The position numbers were made by a program, and so were the translations under genes. Source: Clostridiaceae bacterium (lineage in GTDB: Bacteria; Bacillota; Clostridia; Lutisporales; Lutisporaceae). Taken from it: a stretch of DNA of 5,556 nucleotides. Shown piece by piece: positions 1-4,666 of the stretch. A model generated the notes under the pieces. The model was given only the letters and a program-made list of their open reading frames with translations, had not been told where the DNA came from and ran no database searches. The stretch lies in NCBI GenBank assembly GCA_028697435.1, contig JAQVFD010000154.1:1-5556 (forward strand), read 5' to 3'. Position 1 is the stretch's first letter; the number at the start of each line of letters is the position of its first letter.

Positions 1-20
1 TTAATATTAATGAGAACTGA
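1..20 (+). CDS. 3' end of upstream gene, probable chemoreceptor paralogue (partial)
   Basis: Only the last five full codons and a TGA stop (18-20) are inside the window. Read in frame they give N-I-N-E-N-stop. This equals the last five residues of the chemoreceptor encoded at 1527-3047, and the DNA is identical over 19 bases (3-21 against 3030-3048). The preceding partial codon ends in TT, compatible with the isoleucine found at that place in the chemoreceptor. I infer that the upstream gene is a tandem paralogue with the same C-terminal sensor domain. A hairpin terminator follows 29 bases after the stop, as expected of a gene end. The rest of the gene lies outside the window, so the family assignment rests on this short match alone. 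Confidence 0.55.
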
Positions 21-49
21 TTAGAGCAAGGGATACAGTATATAAAAGC

Positions 50-87
50 AGTCCGGTACAGAAAGTCTGTTCCGGACTTTGTCTTTT
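50..87 (+). terminator. Rho-independent terminator of the upstream gene
   Basis: The left arm 50-62 (AGTCCGGTACAGA) pairs with 66-78 (TCTGTTCCGGACT) with a single T-T mismatch and a three-base loop. A T-rich tail (TTGTCTTTT, 79-87) follows. It sits 29 bases after the stop codon at 18-20 and about 100 bases before manA, so it most likely ends the upstream transcript. Confidence 0.8.
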
Positions 88-141
88 GCGGATGAATTTA
101 ATGATCATCGGGTTTCACTTTTCTATGCTATTTAATAGATT

Positions 142-174
142 GAAGTAAGAGGTTATCAGACCTTACTTCTTTTT
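142..174 (+). terminator. Terminator-like hairpin in the manA leader (possible attenuator)
   Basis: GAAGTAAG (142-149) pairs with CTTACTTC (162-169). After a two-base bulge, GT (152-153) pairs with AC (160-161), and the loop is about six bases. TTTTT (170-174) follows directly. The shape is that of an intrinsic terminator, but it ends only three bases before the manA Shine-Dalgarno sequence at 178-184. It could be a second terminator for the upstream gene or an attenuator within the manA leader. No alternative antiterminator pairing was obvious by eye, and I found no convincing promoter between 88 and 141. Confidence 0.55.
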
Positions 175-177
175 ATC

Positions 178-184
178 GGGAGGG
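178..184 (+). promoter_or_regulatory. manA ribosome binding site deciding a GTG start
   Basis: GGGAGGG ends six bases before GTG at 191. The only closer ATG (186-188) reads ATG-TTG-TGA, so it cannot start the gene. The site follows immediately after the leader hairpin and its T-tract. Confidence 0.75.
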
Positions 185-190
185 AATGTT

Positions 191-1066
191 GTGAAGCCCT
201 ACAAAACAAATCCTATTATAGTGGGGAGGATTTGGGGAGGAAGACGATTATATAATTATAATAAGGATATAGGGGATGAAATCGCCGGAGAAAGCTGGGA
301 GACAGGGTCTTTAGCAGGAAATATTCCTATACTGATAAAGCTTATAGATGCCAGGGAGACATTGTCGTTACAGGTGCATCCGGATAATGAATACGCAATA
401 AATATTGAAAACGCCAGGAATGGTAAGAATGAAGCATGGATAATATTAGAGTGTGAAGAGGACTCCTTTATTGTATATGGATTCAACAGGATGATAAGTC
501 AGGAGGAGTTCAGGTATCTGTTGGAAAAGGGGCTTATTTCCGAGGTGTTGAACTATGTTAAGGTAAAGAAAGGAGATTTTATATTTATACCTGCCGGGAC
601 GGTACACTGTATAGGAAAAGGTATATTGGCCTATGAAGTGCAGCAACCCTCAGACCTGACATATAGGATTCACGATTGGGGCAGAAAAGATGCTTGCGGA
701 AAGGAAAGAGAGCTGCATCTAGACAAGGCCATGGGAGCAATTGATTACTCCATAGAACTGCCTTGTGTCGTTAATGTTTATGATTTCTTAAAGGATGGTT
801 TTTTAAATGTAATTAAATGTGAATACTTTGAAATTGATTATAGAGCCCTTAAACCGGGAGAGTATCATATTTATGAGCCGGGCAGGTTTAGGGCCGTTAC
901 TGCAGTAACTGGAAATCTGCGGCTGATGTATGAGGACTGCCAAATACCAATGAAAAAAGGAGATACCTGCATAATACCGGAGGAATATGACAGGAAAGCC
1001 AGGATTGAAGGGCTGGGGGCTGCCGAATATATAGTGGCTGCAATCAGTAATGAATATTTAACATAA
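191..1066 (+). CDS. manA: Mannose-6-phosphate isomerase, class I (ManA)
   Basis: This is a 291-residue cytoplasmic zinc enzyme that interconverts mannose 6-phosphate and fructose 6-phosphate, linking mannose use and GDP-mannose supply to glycolysis. Visible type I signatures are SLQVHPD (residues 59-65), GKNEAW (78-83), PAGTVHCIGKG (134-144) and LTYRIHDWGR (156-165). By family knowledge the zinc ligands should be Gln61, His63, Glu81 and His139, and Arg159 the catalytic arginine; all are present. The C-terminal part (about 200-291) is the second cupin-like domain. The length fits the compact Bacillus/Clostridium form, at its short end. The start is GTG at 191: GGGAGGG (178-184) lies six bases upstream, and the nearby ATG at 186 meets a stop after one more codon. 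It appears monocistronic or weakly linked to the next small gene, since no terminator follows its stop. Confidence 0.95.
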   Translation: MKPYKTNPIIVGRIWGGRRLYNYNKDIGDEIAGESWETGSLAGNIPILIKLIDARETLSLQVHPDNEYAINIENARNGKNEAWIILECEEDSFIVYGFNRMISQEEFRYLLEKGLISEVLNYVKVKKGDFIFIPAGTVHCIGKGILAYEVQQPSDLTYRIHDWGRKDACGKERELHLDKAMGAIDYSIELPCVVNVYDFLKDGFLNVIKCEYFEIDYRALKPGEYHIYEPGRFRAVTAVTGNLRLMYEDCQIPMKKGDTCIIPEEYDRKARIEGLGAAEYIVAAISNEYLT

Positions 1067-1085
1067 ATTCTTGCAGATATATGAT
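1058..1085 (+). promoter_or_regulatory. Candidate sigma-A promoter for the 63-codon gene
   Basis: TTAACA (1058-1063), a 16-base spacer and TATGAT (1080-1085) resemble the -35 and -10 boxes of a housekeeping promoter. The site overlaps the last codons and stop of manA, about 50 bases before the small gene's start. An alternative -10, TACAAT (1085-1090), has no well-spaced -35. Matches of this quality occur by chance in A+T-rich DNA, so this is tentative. Confidence 0.35.
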
Positions 1086-1137
1086 ACAATAAAAATCAGG
1101 ATTTGAATTTCAATAGTAAAGGAAAGAGGGTGGCAAT

Positions 1138-1329
1138 ATGACGGCAAATATTAGATTGGATAATAATGAAGCTAAACAAACAAAACAGATAAAAAGCTTT
1201 TTTAAAAAAGGCGTAAAGATAAGGTACAATAAGAAACTTACAGGAAAGGTCAGGCTATATATCAGTGAAAAAAATTCGGTGAAAAACATGAATGATATAT
1301 TGTCACTTTACGAAGACAGTTTAAATTAA
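1138..1329 (+). CDS. Small basic protein of unknown function (63 aa)
   Basis: I do not recognise this protein. The product is lysine-rich in its first two thirds (KQTKQIKSFFKKG at about 14-26, YNKKLTGK at 30-37) and more acidic at the end (DILSLYEDSLN), with no cysteines, no membrane segment and no signal peptide. A lysine-rich stretch beginning KIRYNKKL (27-34) and running into KVRLYIS (37-43) may form a strand-turn-strand unit. Reality is supported by the Shine-Dalgarno-like GAGGGTGG (1126-1133) four bases before ATG, a candidate promoter upstream, and a perfect hairpin terminator starting two bases after the stop. Being closed off by its own terminator suggests a stand-alone unit, or a tail of the manA transcript, rather than part of the chemotaxis operon. 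A nucleic-acid-binding role would fit the charge but is speculation. Confidence 0.7.
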   Translation: MTANIRLDNNEAKQTKQIKSFFKKGVKIRYNKKLTGKVRLYISEKNSVKNMNDILSLYEDSLN

Positions 1330-1330
1330 T

Positions 1331-1360
1331 AAAAAAATGCGACTATTGTCGCATTTTTTT
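1331..1360 (+). terminator. Rho-independent terminator after the 63-codon gene
   Basis: AAAAAAATGCGAC (1331-1343) and GTCGCATTTTTTT (1348-1360) form a perfect 13-bp inverted repeat around a TATT loop. The seven Ts of the right arm serve as the tail. It begins two bases after the stop codon. Because the arms carry A-runs on the left, the structure could also terminate minus-strand transcription. Confidence 0.92.
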
Positions 1361-1395
1361 GCGTGGAGATACATGTCTTAAATTGCGAAATTCGA

Positions 1396-1424
1396 TTGAT
1401 TATTTGGCTATTTTGTAATATCAT
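1396..1424 (+). promoter_or_regulatory. Candidate sigma-A promoter of the chemoreceptor operon
   Basis: TTGATT (1396-1401), a 17-base spacer and TATCAT (1419-1424) give a good housekeeping-type promoter. It lies just downstream of the previous terminator and about 100 bases before the start codon. A start near 1431 would leave a leader of roughly 95 bases containing the inverted repeat at 1460-1481. I found no good motility-sigma (sigma-28) match. Confidence 0.45.
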
Positions 1425-1459
1425 GAGATTAGTAGAACTAATATATCCACAGGTTTTAG

Positions 1460-1481
1460 CCGTAATTTCTGAGAATTACGG
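1460..1481. repeat. Inverted repeat in the chemoreceptor leader
   Basis: CCGTAATT (1460-1467) and AATTACGG (1474-1481) are perfect 8-bp arms around a six-base centre (TCTGAG). TTGACTTTT follows at 1482, which is a weak T-tail. The repeat lies 30 bases before the ribosome binding site. It could be an operator for a dimeric regulator, an RNA hairpin in the leader, or a weak attenuator; the sequence alone does not decide. Confidence 0.5.
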
Positions 1482-1511
1482 TTGACTTTTAGCAGAATAA
1501 GTTGAAAAAAT

Positions 1512-1518
1512 GGGAGGG
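1512..1518 (+). promoter_or_regulatory. Chemoreceptor ribosome binding site deciding the start
   Basis: GGGAGGG is eight bases upstream of ATG at 1527. A closer ATG at 1522 reads ATG-AAA-TGA and stops at once, overlapping the true start codon, so 1527 is the functional start. Confidence 0.75.
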
Positions 1519-1526
1519 TATATGAA

Positions 1527-3047
1527 ATGAAAGAATTATTGATAGTATTGCTAATAGCATTGGGATTTATTTTCGTTGCCCGGTTAAGCAGCATTTCTGG
1601 AAGGATAAAACTCAATATTGAAATGATAAGCAAAGGCCAGATGAACAAGAACGTCAGAAAAACCGGTATTAAAATATTCGATAACATATCAAAGGCTATA
1701 AATGATTTCCTGGTCAAGATCAGAAGTTTAATAGGTGATTTTGATTTAGTATCCAAAAGGATAACCAAGGATGCTCACGAGATAGAGAAGCAGGCAGAAG
1801 CCATTAAATACTCTTCGGGGGAGATAGCCTCAACTATACAGAGTGTAGCAGAGTCGGTAAGCAATCAGGCTGCATATACTCATAACATGATGGAAATGGT
1901 GCAAAGCTTTGCACGAGGAGCGGAGGACATCAGCGGAAATGCGGAGACAAGCTTTAGCATCGCAAAGGAGACAAAAGGGACAATAGAAGACAGCTTTAAC
2001 AAATTTTCGGATATTAAGTTTAAGATAGAAGAGTCAAAGAAATATAACCAAAAGGTTCTGGAAGCTTTAGACAGTCTGGATAATAAAATAAGAGCGATAG
2101 ACACAATAACGGAAGCAGTTGAAGGCATTGCATCCCAGACACAGCTTCTGGCGTTGAATGCGGCTATAGAGGCTGCAAGAGCCGGAGAAGCGGGAAGAGG
2201 GTTCGCGGTGGTGGCCGGAGAAGTAGGAAAGCTTGCAGATGACTCCTCACAATCGGCAAAAGAGATAAAGCAGTTGGTAGACGGCATTACAAGCCAAATA
2301 GGGGAGCTGTCGGTAAACATAAAGGAAGAGGCAGATGCTATAGACAAGAATCTTGTATTTGCAACAGATGTACTCAGCAAATCTGATGTAATAAGCAGCA
2401 CTTTAATGGATAACATGAAAGCTGCTGAGAAGATAACGGTACTTACAAAGGAGCAGATGGGGAGTATAGGCAGCATAGAGAAAGAGATAGAAAAAATCAA
2501 CGACATAACGCAGCAAAATGCGGCGGTATCGGAAGAGATCGGAGCATCTACGGAAGAACAGCTGGCTACAATTGAAGCGGTACATGGAAATATCATGACA
2601 CTATTAGAAAGGCTTGAAGAGTCCAATTCAATAATAAGTAATTTTATGAAGGGTTTTGTGCTTACCGATGAAATGAAAGAAAAGATTAAAAAGACTCAGG
2701 ATTTGATAAGCGAAATGATAAAAGAAGAAAATATTATGGCCTTGGATAAAAATGCAGCAGAAAGATATATTAAAGAATATCAGAAAAGGTTAGGTTATAT
2801 TGAACTTATAGTAATTATTGACAGCAAGGGTTACATTATAGGGGCAACCACCGAATTGTCTGATAGTGTCAAGGATTGCAGTTCAAAACCGTATTACACA
2901 AATACGTTGCAAGGTCAGACATATATATCAAAGGAGTATATTTCCTGCGCTTCCGGTAATTATAATATATCAGTTGCTATGCCGGTGATTTCCAATGGTA
3001 CCTTCAAAGGCGTTATAAATGCGGATATAAATATTAATGAGAACTGA
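1527..3047 (+). CDS. Methyl-accepting chemotaxis protein with C-terminal Cache/PDC-like sensor domain
   Basis: This is a 506-residue chemoreceptor expected to control CheA through CheW. Residues 3-19 form the only membrane helix. Basic residues after it (Arg19, Arg26, Lys28) predict that everything downstream is cytoplasmic. A HAMP-like linker follows (about 20-75), then the coiled-coil signalling domain (about 80-375). Its hairpin tip is IASQTQLLALNAAIEAARAG (201-220), continuing through GRGFAVVAGEVGKLADDS (223-240). QQNAAVSEEIGASTEEQ (329-345) looks like a methylation region. Unusually, residues about 377-506 resemble a Cache/PDC sensor: a long helix, LIVIIDSKGYIIGAT (427-441), KPYYTNTLQGQTYIS (454-468), then ISVAMPVISNGTFKGVINAD (481-500). 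Such domains normally lie outside the cell before the membrane helices; here the fold would be inside. Cys451 and Cys474 are its only cysteines. The end matches the fragment at 1-20. It probably shares an operon with the small gene 26 bases downstream. The receptor assignment is firm; the sensor fold is an inference from pattern. Confidence 0.93.
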   Translation: MKELLIVLLIALGFIFVARLSSISGRIKLNIEMISKGQMNKNVRKTGIKIFDNISKAINDFLVKIRSLIGDFDLVSKRITKDAHEIEKQAEAIKYSSGEIASTIQSVAESVSNQAAYTHNMMEMVQSFARGAEDISGNAETSFSIAKETKGTIEDSFNKFSDIKFKIEESKKYNQKVLEALDSLDNKIRAIDTITEAVEGIASQTQLLALNAAIEAARAGEAGRGFAVVAGEVGKLADDSSQSAKEIKQLVDGITSQIGELSVNIKEEADAIDKNLVFATDVLSKSDVISSTLMDNMKAAEKITVLTKEQMGSIGSIEKEIEKINDITQQNAAVSEEIGASTEEQLATIEAVHGNIMTLLERLEESNSIISNFMKGFVLTDEMKEKIKKTQDLISEMIKEENIMALDKNAAERYIKEYQKRLGYIELIVIIDSKGYIIGATTELSDSVKDCSSKPYYTNTLQGQTYISKEYISCASGNYNISVAMPVISNGTFKGVINADININEN

Positions 3048-3073
3048 TAGATACCCAAATAGGCAGGTGGGAA

Positions 3074-3361
3074 ATGCATAAATATGTTAAAGAATTAAAA
3101 AACAAGGCAGAGGCAGGAGACAAGTCTGCGGAAGTCAAATATGAGGAAATAATGGAATGCCTCAATACAATGGATGATGACAGGGTGGCTAACTGTATAA
3201 TTCTGATGAAGGAGCACATTCCTGAGCTTTGGAATCAAAGCGCACTGCTCCTTAAAAAATATATAATAGATGAGAGCAGGAGTCTGAAGTTTTTGAGCAA
3301 GGATGAAGTGGAACTGATTGAGTTTCTGAGAGATTATCTTAAAGATGAAATTGATAAATAA
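3074..3361 (+). CDS. Small acidic helical protein of unknown function (95 aa)
   Basis: I do not recognise a family. The product is rich in Glu, Asp, Lys and Leu and looks almost wholly helical. Segments are KYVKELKNKAEAGDKSAEVK (3-22), YEEIMECLNTM (23-33), VANCIILMKEHIPELWNQSA (38-57) and VELIEFLRDYLKDEIDK (79-95). It has two cysteines (29 and 41), no membrane segment and no signal peptide. It is too short for CheW and shows no CheW, CheX or CheY motif. GGTGG (3066-3070) precedes ATG at 3074. It begins 26 bases after the chemoreceptor stop with no terminator between, so co-transcription is likely, and a terminator follows its stop. A role as a cytoplasmic partner of the receptor is suggested by position only. 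Confidence 0.75.
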   Translation: MHKYVKELKNKAEAGDKSAEVKYEEIMECLNTMDDDRVANCIILMKEHIPELWNQSALLLKKYIIDESRSLKFLSKDEVELIEFLRDYLKDEIDK

Positions 3362-3364
3362 CGA

Positions 3365-3397
3365 ATAAAAAGGCGTAATTTGCCTTTTTATTTTTTT
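3365..3397 (+). terminator. Terminator shared by convergent transcripts
   Basis: ATAAAAAGGC (3365-3374) and GCCTTTTTAT (3382-3391) are perfect 10-bp arms around a seven-base loop. The plus-strand T-tail runs to 3397. Read on the minus strand the left arm gives a TTTTTAT tail, so the same hairpin can end the apbE transcript. It overlaps the apbE stop codon (3388-3390), leaving only 26 bases between the two convergent genes. Confidence 0.85.
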
Positions 3398-4446
3398 ATA
3401 GTTGCAAGTTTGAATTCGGAATTTGTGATTGTAAAATTGTCCTTTAAACCGGAAGTAACATAAACATTTTTGTCATTAGTTAAGAAAATGGCTTCTGTAT
3501 TTTCAATGCTTTCAATCAGCTTTATTCCTTCCTCCAGTCCATATAGCAGCACAATAGTTGAAAGTCCGTCGGCATTCATAGATATATCAGAAACAATTGA
3601 CACACTGCGCAAGTTGTTTTCAACGGGGTAACCTGTAAAGGGATTCAGTATATGGTGGTATATCCTGCCGTTCTCTACAAAATATCTTTCATAGGTACCT
3701 GAGGTTACTACTGTTTGATCTTGAATCTGAACTAATCCTATATAATTTCCTCTCGTATTAAAAGGATTCTGAATTCCGATTTTCCATGGAACTCCCTTTG
3801 GATTACCTCCTATTGCCATCACGTTTCCGCCGATATTTATAATTGCATGATTCACCCCGTTTTCTCTCAGTATGCGGGCCGCCTCATCAGCTGCGTAGCC
3901 TTTTGCGATTGAGCCCAGGTCCACTTGCATATTTTGTTTTTCGAGGAAGGCTGTATGAGTCTCTGCATTTAGTCTCAGCTTTCTATAATCCACCAGCTCT
4001 TTAGCTTCATCAATTTTAGCTTTTTCAGGTACTGCTGCATAATCGGTACCGATGTTCCAAAGCTTGACTAAAGGACCTATTGTTATATCAAAAAATCCCT
4101 TTGACATCTCTGAGTAATCCCTTCCTTTTTTCAGCACTAAAAAGGTATCCGAGCTTAGCTTTACTTCATTATTACCCGAAGCATTGTTAAGGGATATGAT
4201 TTCGCTTGTTTCGGAATTGTTTATGGTCATTTTAGTCTCTATTTCCTTTATACGTTGAAATGCCTTATCCAGTATTGTTTCATCACGCTTATCATATATT
4301 GATATTTCTGCAACTGTTCCAAGAAGTAATTCTGTTTTGGATAGCGGTTTAGATGGAGTACCCGAAAGATGCTTCTGACATCCGGATAACAGGAGCACTG
4401 CCAACAGAACAATAACCGACAACCTCAATCTTTGACTACGTATCAA
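3388..4446 (-). CDS. apbE: FAD:protein FMN transferase, ApbE family lipoprotein
   Basis: This enzyme uses FAD to attach FMN covalently to a Thr or Ser of target proteins such as Rnf/Nqr subunits and FMN-binding lipoproteins, acting outside the membrane. From the TTG at 4446 it has 352 residues. The signal peptide has a basic start (RSQRLR), a hydrophobic core (LSVIVLLAVLLL) and the lipobox LSGC, giving a lipid-anchored Cys23. Family motifs are SKGFFDITIGPLVKLW (115-130), DLGSIAKGYAAD (176-187), INIGGNVMAIGG (204-215), SGTYERYF (249-256), HILNPFTG (265-272) and NADGLST (291-297). By family knowledge Asp293 and Thr297 help bind magnesium. No key motif is missing. The open frame extends to a TTG at 4461, but that codon overlaps the Shine-Dalgarno sequence. 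It diverges from the NusG-II/Gx operon, with which it probably cooperates. Confidence 0.95.
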   Translation of the reverse strand: MIRSQRLRLSVIVLLAVLLLSGCQKHLSGTPSKPLSKTELLLGTVAEISIYDKRDETILDKAFQRIKEIETKMTINNSETSEIISLNNASGNNEVKLSSDTFLVLKKGRDYSEMSKGFFDITIGPLVKLWNIGTDYAAVPEKAKIDEAKELVDYRKLRLNAETHTAFLEKQNMQVDLGSIAKGYAADEAARILRENGVNHAIINIGGNVMAIGGNPKGVPWKIGIQNPFNTRGNYIGLVQIQDQTVVTSGTYERYFVENGRIYHHILNPFTGYPVENNLRSVSIVSDISMNADGLSTIVLLYGLEEGIKLIESIENTEAIFLTNDKNVYVTSGLKDNFTITNSEFKLATIKK

Positions 4447-4452
4447 AATGGG

Positions 4453-4459
4453 CACCTCC
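4453..4459 (-). promoter_or_regulatory. apbE ribosome binding site deciding a TTG start
   Basis: On the minus strand GGAGGTG (4459 to 4453) is a near-ideal Shine-Dalgarno sequence. The TTG at 4446-4444 is six bases past it, or eight past GGAGG. The most upstream possible start, TTG at 4461-4459, shares a base with the Shine-Dalgarno sequence and cannot use it. GTG at 4455 lies inside it. Starting at 4446 also gives a cleaner signal peptide beginning M-I-R-S-Q-R. Confidence 0.75.
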
Positions 4460-4490
4460 AAAAAATAAAGAAAAAAATCAAATACTTAAA

Positions 4491-4515
4491 ATTGAATTAA
4501 ATTTACATATTCAAT
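4491..4515. repeat. Inverted repeat ATTGAAT-N11-ATTCAAT
   Basis: ATTGAAT (4491-4497) and ATTCAAT (4509-4515) are inverted copies separated by 11 bases. The repeat falls in the apbE leader, just downstream of the candidate apbE -10 box. The same heptamer recurs in the inverted repeat at 4569-4589, which makes a shared regulator site possible, though the composition is A+T-rich. Confidence 0.4.
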
Positions 4516-4543
4516 TCTATATGATAAAGTATTATTATTGCAA
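4514..4543 (-). promoter_or_regulatory. Candidate apbE promoter
   Basis: On the minus strand TTGCAA (4543 to 4538) is followed after 18 bases by TAGAAT (4519 to 4514), or after 16 bases by TATAGA (4521 to 4516). Either pair could serve as -35 and -10 boxes, leaving a leader of about 60 bases before the TTG at 4446. The region is very A+T-rich, so support is modest. Confidence 0.3.
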
Positions 4544-4553
4544 CTAGAATTTT

Positions 4554-4572
4554 AATAATGATAATTAAATTC
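4554..4572. promoter_or_regulatory. Fur/PerR-like box in the divergent intergenic region
   Basis: AATAATGATAATTAAATTC matches the classical 19-base Fur consensus (GATAATGATAATCATTATC) at 14 positions, including 11 consecutive ones. Against the Bacillus 7-1-7 forms of Fur and PerR the core TAATAAT-G-ATAATTA also fits, at 11 of 14 positions for each. It lies just upstream of the candidate apbE -35 box and about 50 bases upstream of the plus-strand -10 box. Iron or peroxide control would suit a flavin-redox locus, but A+T-rich background weakens the call. Confidence 0.3.
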
Positions 4573-4589
4573 AATATATATTATTGAAT
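4569..4589. repeat. Inverted repeat ATTCAATA-N5-TATTGAAT
   Basis: Perfect 8-base arms (4569-4576 and 4582-4589) flank five bases. The repeat lies about 30 bases upstream of the extended -10 box of the NusG-II operon, so it overlaps or neighbours the -35 region. It contains the same heptamer, in inverted order, as the repeat at 4491-4515, and its left end overlaps the Fur-like sequence by four bases. Confidence 0.45.
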
Positions 4590-4620
4590 ATACCTATACT
4601 AATACTATAGACATTATCGG

Positions 4621-4641
4621 TGGTATAATATACTGTATAAT
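4621..4641 (+). promoter_or_regulatory. Extended -10 promoter of the NusG-II/Gx operon
   Basis: TGGTATAAT (4621-4629) is a perfect extended -10 box (TGn followed by TATAAT). A second perfect TATAAT lies 12 bases later (4636-4641). No strong -35 box is visible at normal spacing for either; an extended -10 can work without one. Transcription from the first box would start near 4636, leaving a leader of about 30 bases. Confidence 0.6.
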
Positions 4642-4666
4642 TTGCTTTTACAAGTGAGGTATTTTT

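Noticed and set aside
1..21. The repeat shared by the window start and 3030-3048 as a mobile-element end, attachment site or assembly duplication.
   Set aside because: Identity is confined to the last codons and stop, is in the same reading frame in both places, and the following sequences differ, which fits paralogous genes better.
256..1089. Minus-strand open frames of 66 to 76 codons opposite manA.
   Set aside because: They lie opposite a gene with complete PMI motifs, lack convincing starts, and show no family resemblance.
1379..1405. A possible motility-sigma (sigma-28) promoter, TAAA followed by GATTATTT, upstream of the chemoreceptor.
   Set aside because: The -10 part does not resemble the GCCGATAA-type consensus; the housekeeping-type TTGATT-N17-TATCAT nearby is a better match.
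1361..1526. A possible cyclic-di-GMP or other riboswitch in the chemoreceptor leader, as often found before clostridial motility genes.
   Set aside because: No GEMM-type conserved core or tetraloop-receptor pattern could be seen; only a simple 8-bp hairpin is present.
1421..1768. A hydrophobic 115-codon open frame on the minus strand over the chemoreceptor promoter and start.
   Set aside because: The hydrophobicity arises from reading Lys/Asn/Ile codons backwards. It overlaps the real gene's promoter, ribosome binding site and first 80 codons, and no family is recognised.
1880..2626. A long open frame of 248 codons on the minus strand, opposite the chemoreceptor coding region.
   Set aside because: It is Ser/Ala/Ile-rich low-complexity sequence typical of the complement of a coiled-coil gene, has no ribosome binding site of note, and lies wholly opposite a certain MCP gene.
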